Assembly: GCA_025928545.1 (NCBI GenBank)
Contig: JAICJH010000019.1
Span: forward strand, 34,977 to 98,976
Length of the DNA stretch: 64,000 nucleotides
From: Bryobacteraceae bacterium
Lineage (GTDB): Bacteria > Acidobacteriota > Terriglobia > Bryobacterales > Bryobacteraceae
Reading direction: 5' to 3'
A program made the position numbers and the translations under genes. This document shows, piece after piece, positions 51,873 to 60,403 of the stretch. The notes under the pieces were generated by a model. It did no database searches, was not told where the DNA came from, and saw nothing but the letters and a program-made list of their open reading frames with translations. Every line of letters starts with the position of its first letter. Position 1 is the first letter of the stretch.

Positions 51873-52826
51873 ATGAAAAGCTCCACCTTAAATACCTCGT
51901 TCGCGACCTTAGTCTGCCTTCTTTTCTGCTCGGCCTTCCAACCAGCGCGTTCAGGAAAGCCTCCAGAACAACACTACGATTTGGGTGGCCCCTGCAAAGA
52001 CAATCTGGGCGTTGGTGTGGTGGAAAGCCTTGCTGCCGAACACGCTGGCGACTGGGATCGCCTGGTTGCCCTGCAAAAGCAAAGCGTGCGTGATGGCTGC
52101 GCCGTCGAATACCGTTGGGAAAAGCTCGCTGAAGCACTAATAAAAGCCGGGCGACGACACGAGGCAGTCTCTGTGGTCGAGGAGATGGACTCGCGCGGTC
52201 TCGAATTGACTTTTCCTTTCGTGAAACAATTCATAGACGATCCCCTGTTTAAGGCATCAAGGCCCGGAATCAGAATTCAACACCTCATACATATCTCGGA
52301 CGCCCGACGCGTGCGGTTTCGCGAAATACTGAAGAGCATTCCCGCAAATCGAAGACCACCGGCGAATTACATTGCGAAGGGAGCGTGCCCGTTTGAGTGT
52401 TGTCAATACGGCAACTGGACGGTTGACAATGATACCGATCTGTTCGCTGCACCCGGAAGCAAACGCGTCGTCGGGAATGCCCGCAACGGCGACCGAGTTG
52501 TGGGCCTTACCGGCGAAGTCCATTTGACACCGGAGCCAGTTATCGTGTTAACGGGTGGAGATCTGCCGAAAAACAGTATCGCGTTCGTTCTCGACTATGG
52601 AGGCGAGGGATATTGGAGTGTGTACACGCGAGGAAAGATTGTCAGCACTTTTCTCGTTTACGAGAAATATTGCTTACACGTTTCAGACAGCTGCGGGGCC
52701 GAAACGTTATTTCCGGAAGCAAAACGAAAGAACCCCGTCTGGTGGGTCAAAGTAAGACTTCCGAATGGCGTCATTGGTTGGTCAGACCGGCCGGATAACT
52801 TCAATGGCAAAGATGGCTGCGCATAA
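51873..52826 (+). CDS. secreted protein of unknown function with SH3-like C-terminus
   Basis: 317 residues from the ATG at 51873 (51861 is the alternative). Signal peptide KSSTLNTSFATLVCLLFCSA. Residues 40-130 are helical and charged, with TPR-like AEHAGDWDRLVALQKQSV and EALIKAGRRHEAVSVVEEM. After CPFECCQYGNW, the C-terminal half is beta-rich (FAAPGSKRVVGNARNGDRVV, WWVKVRLPNGVIGWSDRP), as in bacterial SH3-like wall-binding modules. Six or more Cys suggest disulfides. Base composition looks less GC-rich than the neighbours, which with the adjacent vapBC hints at acquired DNA. No function is assigned. Confidence 0.75.
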   Translation: MKSSTLNTSFATLVCLLFCSAFQPARSGKPPEQHYDLGGPCKDNLGVGVVESLAAEHAGDWDRLVALQKQSVRDGCAVEYRWEKLAEALIKAGRRHEAVSVVEEMDSRGLELTFPFVKQFIDDPLFKASRPGIRIQHLIHISDARRVRFREILKSIPANRRPPANYIAKGACPFECCQYGNWTVDNDTDLFAAPGSKRVVGNARNGDRVVGLTGEVHLTPEPVIVLTGGDLPKNSIAFVLDYGGEGYWSVYTRGKIVSTFLVYEKYCLHVSDSCGAETLFPEAKRKNPVWWVKVRLPNGVIGWSDRPDNFNGKDGCA

Positions 52827-52888
52827 CGCCTTTGCTCTGATTCGCAGAATTTTGCCCGCGGCGCTCATTCGGACGCCGGCCCCCTGGC

Positions 52889-54481
52889 CTACCGAACCTC
52901 AATCTTCCTCGCCTCCAAAGTCCGCGCCGTAGCCCGATCCAGATTCGCATAGGCTTCCCCCAGATCCGCCCGCGCCCTGGCCTCGCGCGTGCGCGCCGCA
53001 ATCAAATCCGTCTGCCTTTGCAGCACCAGAAACACCGTCGAAGTCCCGGCCTGAAACTGTCGCTGCTCACTCGCGTACTGATCTTCCGCATACCGCCGTG
53101 CGTTAGCCGCGGCGTCCTGCCGGGCAGCGGCAGTGCTCGCAATCTGCAGCGCATTGCGCACTTCCTGCTCGATCGCCAGTTCTACCTGTTTTCGCAACGC
53201 TTCCAGCCGTTTCGTTTCCAGTGCCGCCACAGCGGACTGAGCCAGCGCCGCGCGATTGCGAATCGGAAGCGACATCGTAACCCCAACCGACGCCGTCGTG
53301 AAGTGTCCGCTGGTCAGGTCGCTTAACGACTGCCCATAACCGCCCACCAGCACCGGCGAAATCGTGGTCCCGGGAGGCAGGAACGACGAGAGTGCGCTCG
53401 ATGAGGCGGAAGGCGTCAGCAAGCCGGCCAGTCCCACCGTGCTCAGATTCGCCGTCGCATCGATCTGCGGCTTCGCCAACTCCCGCGTACGTTTCACATC
53501 CAGATAATTAACACTCAGCGCAATCATATTCTGCTTCAGTTCCGGCCTGTTATTCAGCGCCGCTTTCACCGCATCGTCCAGCAGCATCGCCGGCGCGCGA
53601 TCCTCCGGAAGTTGCTCAGGCGTGATCGCCATATTCCAGAGCGGATCGCGACGGTCCGCCAGCATCAGCACTTTCAGCGCGTTCTCTGCAGCCGTCACCG
53701 ATTGCTGCGCTGTCAGCATGCTCTGCTGAAACGTAGCGATCTGAGTTTGCGTCTGCACCACATCCACGGGCGCCAGAAGACCCTGCTCCACCTGACGACG
53801 ATTACTGGAATCCTGCTGCTCAGCCAGCCGTACCGCCTGCGTCTGCACATCCAGATTCCAACGCGCGAACTCCAGCTCCCAATAAGCCTGCACCGTCTGC
53901 GTGACGGTTTCGATCAGATGCTGCCGCAGTTCTTCCACTGAGAGATCGATGTTGCGGCGCGCCACCTGCACGCGATATCGATTGTCGTCGAACCGAAGTC
54001 CGCGCCACAGCGGCTGCGTCAGGCCAAGATTCAGAGCCGTGTTGTACAGCGGATTCAGGAATGTGAATTGGCTGTCCGTGACTTGCCGCGAGGAATTGAA
54101 ATCCAGTTTGTAGCTGCCGCCGATCGCGGGAAACAGCCCGCTCACCTGTGGGTCGGCTTGCCAGGTTTCGGTGGTCAGCTTACCGCTGGCGGAGCCGCCA
54201 AACAAAGATCCCACCGGCGTCACCGCTCGCGTGCGCCCGCCCGTAAAACCAGCCCTCGGATCCCAGGCGCCTTTCGCACCGCTAAGATTCCGATCTGCTT
54301 CGCTCCTATCGATGCGCGCGATCACCAGAGCCTGATCGTTGGCCAGCACTTTTTCGATTGCCTCGTTGAGTGTCAGATTAACGCTGCCCGCGATACCGAC
54401 GCGGTCCGGCGCAACCACCGGGGCCTGCTGCGCAAACGCGAGCACGGCGGAAAGGCAGAATGCGAAACCAGACTTTCTCAT
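52889..54481 (-). CDS. TolC-family outer-membrane efflux protein
   Basis: 530 residues from the ATG at 54481, which overlaps the RND stop (ATGA). Signal peptide MRKSGFAFCLSAVLAFAQQ. Two OEP repeats: NLTLNEAIEKVLANDQALVI with GLTQPLWRGLRFDDNRY, and the second with QNMIALSVNYLDVKRTRELA and LRKQVELAIEQEVRNALQ. Long amphipathic helices are typical of the periplasmic tunnel. Forms the outer-membrane exit of the adjacent RND pump. Confidence 0.92.
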   Translation of the reverse strand: MRKSGFAFCLSAVLAFAQQAPVVAPDRVGIAGSVNLTLNEAIEKVLANDQALVIARIDRSEADRNLSGAKGAWDPRAGFTGGRTRAVTPVGSLFGGSASGKLTTETWQADPQVSGLFPAIGGSYKLDFNSSRQVTDSQFTFLNPLYNTALNLGLTQPLWRGLRFDDNRYRVQVARRNIDLSVEELRQHLIETVTQTVQAYWELEFARWNLDVQTQAVRLAEQQDSSNRRQVEQGLLAPVDVVQTQTQIATFQQSMLTAQQSVTAAENALKVLMLADRRDPLWNMAITPEQLPEDRAPAMLLDDAVKAALNNRPELKQNMIALSVNYLDVKRTRELAKPQIDATANLSTVGLAGLLTPSASSSALSSFLPPGTTISPVLVGGYGQSLSDLTSGHFTTASVGVTMSLPIRNRAALAQSAVAALETKRLEALRKQVELAIEQEVRNALQIASTAAARQDAAANARRYAEDQYASEQRQFQAGTSTVFLVLQRQTDLIAARTREARARADLGEAYANLDRATARTLEARKIEVR

Positions 54482-57400
54482 GCCGCACCTCCGCCTGCCA
54501 GCACGGCTTTCGGCCGGCGGAACCTCGCGCCAATCCGGCGCAGTAATGTGCTCTCCTGTATGTCCTCGAAGTACGAATAGAAAACCGGTACTGCGAGCAG
54601 CGTCAGCAGCAGGCACAGCGATTGCCCGCCCACCACCAGCACGCCGATCGACCGGTTCGTCGCCGCACCCGTGCCATTCGAAATCACCAGCGGCAACATG
54701 CCCGCCACCAGCGCGATGGTCGTCATCAGAATCGGTCTCAACCGGTCGCGATTCGCCTGCATGATCGCTTCATGACGCGGCATGCCTTCGCGCCGTAGCC
54801 CGTTCATGTGATCGATCTGCAGAATCGCATTCTTCTTCACGATTCCGAACAACAGCAACAAGCCGAGGCCTGAAAAAATGTTCACGGTTTGTCCCGTCAC
54901 CAGCAGCGACAGAATTCCGAATGGGATCGCCAGCGGAAGCGTCAGCAGAATCGTAATCGGATGGATGAACGATTCGAACTGCGCCGCCAGTACGATGTAC
55001 ATGAAGATGAACGTCAGCGAAAATGCCAGCAGGAAGTAGTAACCGGTGCGCGCAAGTTCCTTCGAAGCGCCCGCGCGGCCCGAACTGTAGCCGGCTTCCA
55101 TATGGAGATCCGAAGCAGCCTGATCCAGCAAACCAAGCACGGCGGCCTGCGACGCACCGGGCAGAATGTTGCAGGTCAGCGTGACCTGGCGCTGCCGGTT
55201 AATGCGATTCACCGACGAAGGTCCCGCAGCCGTGTGCATGGAAACAACCTCATCCAGCCCCACGCTGCCGCGCTTTGAAGATGGCACGGTCAGCCGGCTC
55301 AGCCCCTGTTCGCTGCTGCGAAAACTTTCCGGAGCGCGAACCCGAACGTCGAACTGGTCGTCGCCGGAGTTGAAAGTCGAAGCCACCTGGCCCGACACCA
55401 GCGTGTTGATCGCATCTTCAATATCTATTACCGAAACGCCGAGATCGGCAGCGCGCGCGCGATCGATATCGATGCGGACTTCCGGCTTGCCCGACCGCAG
55501 TGTAGTGTCGGGATCCGCCACACCCGGCATGGTCTTCATCTTTTCGAAGATCGCGCCGGAGTACTCGGCCAGCTTGTTGAGATCCGGACCCTGAATATAG
55601 AACTGCACTTCCGCGTTGCTCTGATTGCCGCCCACCTGGGAAATCAGTTCCACGCCGGCGTGAATGTTCTTCGGATATTTCTTCAGCATCTCGCGCGTCT
55701 GCTGCATGATGTCGATCTGTTTCGCGGAGCGGTCTTCCGCATCTGTCAGCTTCACGTAAATCGCGCCCGAATTGACCGATGCGTCGGCGCTGTTGCCGAC
55801 GGTCAGCAACGTGTGATTCACTCCCGGCATCCGGCGAACATCGGCGGCGATCTGCTCGGCCAGCGCTGTTGTCGATGCCAGCGAAGTTCCTTCCGGAGTA
55901 CGCACGATCACGTTGAACTGAGACTGGTCGTCTGCCGGAAGAAAGTTCTTGCCCACGAACATGAACAGCGGCACCGAGCTGAATACCACCAGCACGCACA
56001 TAGCGACAACGGTCTTGCGGTGCGCCATGGCCCATGCCAGCATGCTCGTATAGCGAAGATCCAGCCAATGAAAAATGGGCGAATTCTTGGAAGAATGGTG
56101 ATCCTTGCCGTGCGTCGATGGCGGCTTCACAAAACGCGCGCACAGCATGGGCGTCAGCGTGAATGAGACGAGCAGCGACACCGCAATCGCGAACGCAGCG
56201 GTAAATCCAAATGAGCTCATGAAGCGGCCGACAATTCCGCCCATGAAGCCAACCGGGAGGAAGACGGCCAGCAGTGACAGCGTCGTAGCCATCACAGCGA
56301 AGCCGATTTCTTTGGTTCCCTGGATCGCCGCCTCGAACGGCCCCATTCCCTTCTCTTCCATAAACCGGAAAATGTTTTCGATCACGATGATGGCGTCGTC
56401 GATCACAATTCCCACAATCAGCGTCAGCGCCAGCATCGTAATCGAGTTCATCGAAAGGCCCATCGCCGACATCAGTGTGAACGCCGAAACAATCGAAGTC
56501 GGGATCGCCAGCGATGCAATCAGCGTCGTGCGCCAGTTAGTCAGGAACATCAGAATAATGGCCGAAGCAAGCAGGCTCCCCACAATCATGTGGTGCTGAA
56601 TGTTCTTGATCGCCGCTTTCGTGAAGACCGATTGATCCGAAATGATCTGAGTGGAAACGTCTTTCGGCAGAGTGGGCATGATCGCGGCCAGCCGCTCTTT
56701 CACGTCGTCGGATGTAGCGACTGAATTCGCGCCCGATTGCTTCGACACAACCAGCGTGACTGCCGGACGGCCATCCAGACGGGCCGCCGACGCCGGTTCT
56801 TCATAGCTGTCTTCCGCGGTTCCGATATCGCTCACCTTGACCGTATAGCCATTGCGATTGACGATCGCAAGCTGGTTGAACTGGGCGGCATCCGTAATGC
56901 GCCCCGTGGTTCGTACAGTCAGTTCCCTCGCGCCCGCCTGAAGACTGCCGCCGGGCAGTTCCAGATTCTGCGCTCGCATGGCATTGAACACATCCGTGAT
57001 GGTCAGGTTGTAAGCGCGCAGCTTATCCGGATCCGGCAGGATGTGAATCTCACGCCGCGCGCCGCCGATGATCTTGACCTGCCCCACGCCCTTCGCGTTC
57101 TCCAGCTTTTGCTTGATCAGCTTATCCGCGATCATCGTCAGATCGCGCAGCGGCCTGGCCGCGGAGACTGCGATCTGCAGAATCGGCGTCGCGTCGGGAT
57201 CGAATTTGATGACCACCGGAGTGCGCGCGGTCCGCGGCAGATCGTTGCTCACCAGGCTCAGATGGTTCTGGACTTCCTCCGCCGCCACGTCGCCGTTCTT
57301 TGAAAGATCGAACTGAATCAGCACCAGCGACTGCCCTTCCGAAGAGGTAGACCGCAGTTCATCGATCTGGCTGATCGTGTTGACTGAATCTTCGATCTTC

Positions 57401-57597
57401 TTCGTGATCTCGGTTTCCACAGCCTCGGGCGACGCGCCAGGATCGGAAGTCGTGATGATGACCGACGGAATGTCGATAGTCGGGAAAAGATCGACGCCGA
57501 GATTGAAATACGAGAAGATGCCCGTCACCACCAGCGAGAGAATCAGCATCGTCGCCAGCACGGGGCGGCGAATACAAAGTTGAGCGAGTGCGTGCAT
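54478..57597 (-). CDS. RND efflux transporter permease (HAE1 type)
   Basis: 1039 residues, the usual RND length. N-terminus LCIRRPVLATMLILSLVVTG; porter segments; proton-relay motif TLIVGIVIDDAIIVIENIF with the Asp pair in TM4; GIVKKNAILQIDHMNG with the TM10 Lys; FMEEKGMGPFEAAIQGTKEI loop. It is inner-membrane and exports drugs or lipids with the adaptor and TolC-type protein encoded next to it. The adaptor gene stops four bases upstream of its ATG. Confidence 0.95.
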   Translation of the reverse strand: MHALAQLCIRRPVLATMLILSLVVTGIFSYFNLGVDLFPTIDIPSVIITTSDPGASPEAVETEITKKIEDSVNTISQIDELRSTSSEGQSLVLIQFDLSKNGDVAAEEVQNHLSLVSNDLPRTARTPVVIKFDPDATPILQIAVSAARPLRDLTMIADKLIKQKLENAKGVGQVKIIGGARREIHILPDPDKLRAYNLTITDVFNAMRAQNLELPGGSLQAGARELTVRTTGRITDAAQFNQLAIVNRNGYTVKVSDIGTAEDSYEEPASAARLDGRPAVTLVVSKQSGANSVATSDDVKERLAAIMPTLPKDVSTQIISDQSVFTKAAIKNIQHHMIVGSLLASAIILMFLTNWRTTLIASLAIPTSIVSAFTLMSAMGLSMNSITMLALTLIVGIVIDDAIIVIENIFRFMEEKGMGPFEAAIQGTKEIGFAVMATTLSLLAVFLPVGFMGGIVGRFMSSFGFTAAFAIAVSLLVSFTLTPMLCARFVKPPSTHGKDHHSSKNSPIFHWLDLRYTSMLAWAMAHRKTVVAMCVLVVFSSVPLFMFVGKNFLPADDQSQFNVIVRTPEGTSLASTTALAEQIAADVRRMPGVNHTLLTVGNSADASVNSGAIYVKLTDAEDRSAKQIDIMQQTREMLKKYPKNIHAGVELISQVGGNQSNAEVQFYIQGPDLNKLAEYSGAIFEKMKTMPGVADPDTTLRSGKPEVRIDIDRARAADLGVSVIDIEDAINTLVSGQVASTFNSGDDQFDVRVRAPESFRSSEQGLSRLTVPSSKRGSVGLDEVVSMHTAAGPSSVNRINRQRQVTLTCNILPGASQAAVLGLLDQAASDLHMEAGYSSGRAGASKELARTGYYFLLAFSLTFIFMYIVLAAQFESFIHPITILLTLPLAIPFGILSLLVTGQTVNIFSGLGLLLLFGIVKKNAILQIDHMNGLRREGMPRHEAIMQANRDRLRPILMTTIALVAGMLPLVISNGTGAATNRSIGVLVVGGQSLCLLLTLLAVPVFYSYFEDIQESTLLRRIGARFRRPKAVLAGGGAA

Positions 57598-57601
57598 TCT
57601 C

Positions 57602-58888
57602 TTACTTGCCCCCTTCGGTAACCGGCGCGCCGTCGAACAACTGGCTCAGATTGCCGGTTGCGACCACTTCCCCGCCGGTGAGGCCGGAAGCCAGGCGCGT
57701 GTGATCGCCGCTGGCATCCTGAATTGCCACCACATGAAGATGAGCCTTGCCCTCGCTGATCGTGAAAACCTGGTTGGAATCCGTAGTCTTGTCGCGCAAG
57801 ACCGCGGCCTTCGGCACGAAGACTGCTTTCGCCGTTCCCGGCAACTGAACCCGCGCGGTGGCGAACATGCCAGGCTTCAATGCCGCATCTTTGTTTTCGA
57901 ATGCCGCTTCCAGAATGAACGCCCGCGAGTTCGGATCCACCGAAGCGTTCACCGCGATTACCCTACCCTGGAATTCACGGTTCGGAAACGCCGCCACCCT
58001 CGCCACAACTTTGTCCCCGACATGGGCCAGCGAAGCCCGCTGTTCCGGTGTCTGCAGGTCGAGTTTGACCCTGCTGATACGGACGATCGTCGCGATTTTA
58101 TCCGCCAGACCGACATATTCGCCCACCGCGACTGGCCGCGCCGTAATGAACCCATCGAAGGGTGCCCGGATTTTGCTGTCGGCCAGCGCCTTCTCGGCCT
58201 GCGCCACCTGAGCCTTCACGCCTTCCAGCGTTGCCTGCGATGTGGAAATCATCTCGGAGCTTTGGCGCGCCGTGTTGGCCGCGGCCTCATACTGCTGCCT
58301 GGCCGCGTTGACCTGCGCCTGCGTCGTTTCCTGCTGCGTGCGGGCACGCTGCAGCGCGCTTTGCGAAACATCTCCTGTCGCCGCGAGATTGATGTACCGT
58401 TGCGCATCGGCGGTCGCCATGCGCGCATTCGCCTGGGCCGATTCGTAGTTCGCGCGCGCGGCAGCGACTTCCGGCACCTTCTCCGGATCGAAAGCGTTTG
58501 TGGCGGAAACACCAATGCGCGATTGCATCTGCCGCACACTCGCCGTCGCCTCCTGAAGCTGAGCGCGCGCCTGATCGAGGCGGAGTTGTGCGTCGCGTGG
58601 GTCCAGTTCGCACACCACATCGCCCTTGTTCACCCACGTCCCTACATTGACCGGCGTGGCAATCACGCGGCCTGGAACTACGGGCGCAATCAGCGAGCTT
58701 TCGTCCGCAACGAACGAACCGGTTTCTTCGAAGTCGGCCGCCACTTCGCGCACGGTCGCTGTCGCGGTAGTCACGCTGACAGGAGCCGGGGCGGTCGTCT
58801 TTGTCTGAACTGCTTCTTTGGAACCGCACGAGCTCAGCATCAGGACCATCGGCCCAAAAAACATCGCACGCGTGAAAACGGATTTCAT
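57602..58888 (-). CDS. RND periplasmic adaptor lipoprotein
   Basis: 428 residues. The signal peptide ends in a lipobox (MLSSCGSK), so it is a lipoprotein. Biotinyl-lipoyl-like halves (SLIAPVVPGRVIATPVNVG and KIRAPFDGFITARPVAVGEY) flank a long coiled coil rich in Gln/Ala/Arg (residues ~110-215). Beta-barrel part: KVVARVAAFPNREFQGRVIA, and a membrane-proximal end. Bridges the permease and the TolC-type protein. Starts directly after the tetR stop. Confidence 0.94.
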   Translation of the reverse strand: MKSVFTRAMFFGPMVLMLSSCGSKEAVQTKTTAPAPVSVTTATATVREVAADFEETGSFVADESSLIAPVVPGRVIATPVNVGTWVNKGDVVCELDPRDAQLRLDQARAQLQEATASVRQMQSRIGVSATNAFDPEKVPEVAAARANYESAQANARMATADAQRYINLAATGDVSQSALQRARTQQETTQAQVNAARQQYEAAANTARQSSEMISTSQATLEGVKAQVAQAEKALADSKIRAPFDGFITARPVAVGEYVGLADKIATIVRISRVKLDLQTPEQRASLAHVGDKVVARVAAFPNREFQGRVIAVNASVDPNSRAFILEAAFENKDAALKPGMFATARVQLPGTAKAVFVPKAAVLRDKTTDSNQVFTISEGKAHLHVVAIQDASGDHTRLASGLTGGEVVATGNLSQLFDGAPVTEGGK

Positions 58889-59503
58889 CTACTTAAGACC
58901 TTTCATGAGGATGTCGAGATAAACTTCAACGACATCCTCGTCGGACATCGGAATAGCTGCTGCCTGGTAAATGTACTTCTGTTGCGCGTAAAACTGGGCA
59001 ATGCCCGCCACGGCGAAGATCACGGCTTTTGGATCCATCTGGCGAATCGCCCCTTCCTTTTGACGCCGCGTCACGTATTCGACAAACTGAGCCCCGATGG
59101 GCATGGCGCACTGATTGTGGTGCATGACGGCGAGTTCGTGACCTTCGAGAACCGCATACAGCAGCAGCCGTTCAAAACGGGGATCTTCACGTTTGGACCG
59201 GATCACGGTGGAAATAAGGGAGCGAAACAGCCCTTCGTCGTTGTTGTCTTCCATCTGCCGACGCATTTCAGAAAACCAGCCCTGGACGTCCGCTGCAGCA
59301 AAACGCGTGTCGAGAATCGCCTTATAAAGCTCTTGCTTCGTTGCAAAATGGCGAAAAATGATAGCTTCCGTAACCCCCGCCGCAGCCGCAATTTCGCGGG
59401 TGGTGGTCCCGCCAAAGCCTTTCCGGGAAAAGAGATCGATAGCGACCTCGATAAGCTGCCTGCGCCGTTCGACAGCAGACATTCGGGCGGGAGGCGGGGT
59501 CAT
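58889..59503 (-). CDS. TetR-family repressor of the RND operon
   Basis: 204 residues. The N-terminal HTH (RRRQLIEVAIDLFSRKGFGG, TTREIAAAAGVTEAIIFRHF, ATKQELYKAIL) is typical of TetR. The C-terminal part is the ligand pocket and dimer region. First gene of the operon, so it probably represses itself and the pump through the palindrome 12 bases upstream of its start. Confidence 0.94.
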   Translation of the reverse strand: MTPPPARMSAVERRRQLIEVAIDLFSRKGFGGTTTREIAAAAGVTEAIIFRHFATKQELYKAILDTRFAAADVQGWFSEMRRQMEDNNDEGLFRSLISTVIRSKREDPRFERLLLYAVLEGHELAVMHHNQCAMPIGAQFVEYVTRRQKEGAIRQMDPKAVIFAVAGIAQFYAQQKYIYQAAAIPMSDEDVVEVYLDILMKGLK

Positions 59504-59514
59504 TCCCCTATTGT

Positions 59515-59530
59515 AAGTAAGTGCTTACTT
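59515..59530. promoter_or_regulatory. TetR-type operator palindrome
   Basis: AAGTAAG-TG-CTTACTT, seven perfectly paired bases each side of a two-base centre, located 12-27 bases before the tetR ATG. Size and location are typical of TetR-family operators. A partly matching half-site (GCAAGTAC) follows at about 59535. Confidence 0.75.
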
Positions 59531-59624
59531 GTTTGCAAGTACCAATCTAAACCTTCCCTTCCCGACGCCTCCCCCGCGCCCGGAACCCATGACGCGGCGA
59601 AGGGCGCTAATTTAAGAAGAGCAA

Positions 59625-60341
59625 ATGCCGCTCCCCGTCCAGGTTGAATACGAAGGCCAGCGAATCAAAATCCGCGCCTTCAACAAGAAAATCTACCGTG
59701 TTTCCCACTGGCCCATCTGGATCTGGGTATTCTTTCTGGCTCCGGGTCCGCTCACTTTCGACCTGTTCGCGCACGGCTTCAGCCGCGGCAATCTCGCGTG
59801 GCTGGTCTGTGTCCTTGCCGGAACGGGCATCGCAGGTATACGCGGCAAATTGCCGGGAGTCGAACCAGCCCCCTATATCCTCCGCTTCACAGAGGATCGC
59901 CCCAATCCGCTTTACCGCCGCATCTGTTACACCTTCGCCTGGAGCGATGTGGTCACCTTCGCGTCCCTCAACCTCGCCGGACTGGCCTACGCCGCCGTCA
60001 CCGGCGCTTGGCGCATGAAACAGATCTACGACTATGGCTACTTCCCGCTCTACGGCGCCATCCTGATCCTCGGCGCATCCGGCATCCTGCCCCGGGTTCG
60101 CCCTTCCACGAAAGGCGAAGGCACCGAGCGCCGCTATTTTTACGGCTCCGTCTGGGCCGTGACGTTTGCCCAGACTCTGGAACTCATCCTGTGGAAAACC
60201 GTGCCTCCCGGCCGAACTGCCGACTGGCTGAAATTCGGCGTTTATGCTGCCGCTCTCGTCGCCATCGGGATCAGCGCAGCGATGGGCCTCCTGCCCCGAA
60301 CGCGCCCCATTATTCCAGGTGAAATCATCGTCGGAGAGTAA
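59625..60341 (+). CDS. membrane protein of unknown function
   Basis: 238 residues with about six hydrophobic segments (IWIWVFFLAPGPLTFDLFAH, LAWLVCVLAGTGIAGI, TFASLNLAGLAYAAVTGAW, YFPLYGAILILGASGILP, and two near the C-terminus). The N-terminus is a basic cytoplasmic-looking strand segment. No family is recognised. It is divergent from tetR and followed by the hybrid kinase 62 bases on. Confidence 0.75.
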   Translation: MPLPVQVEYEGQRIKIRAFNKKIYRVSHWPIWIWVFFLAPGPLTFDLFAHGFSRGNLAWLVCVLAGTGIAGIRGKLPGVEPAPYILRFTEDRPNPLYRRICYTFAWSDVVTFASLNLAGLAYAAVTGAWRMKQIYDYGYFPLYGAILILGASGILPRVRPSTKGEGTERRYFYGSVWAVTFAQTLELILWKTVPPGRTADWLKFGVYAAALVAIGISAAMGLLPRTRPIIPGEIIVGE

Positions 60342-60403
60342 ACCTGCGTCCTGACGCGTAGATAGGTGCGCTATATGACGCAGATGCGCTAACCTGTGCA
60401 GTA

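Noticed and set aside
57701..59647. 648-codon open frame on the plus strand
   Set aside because: Antisense to the adaptor and tetR genes, both well supported.
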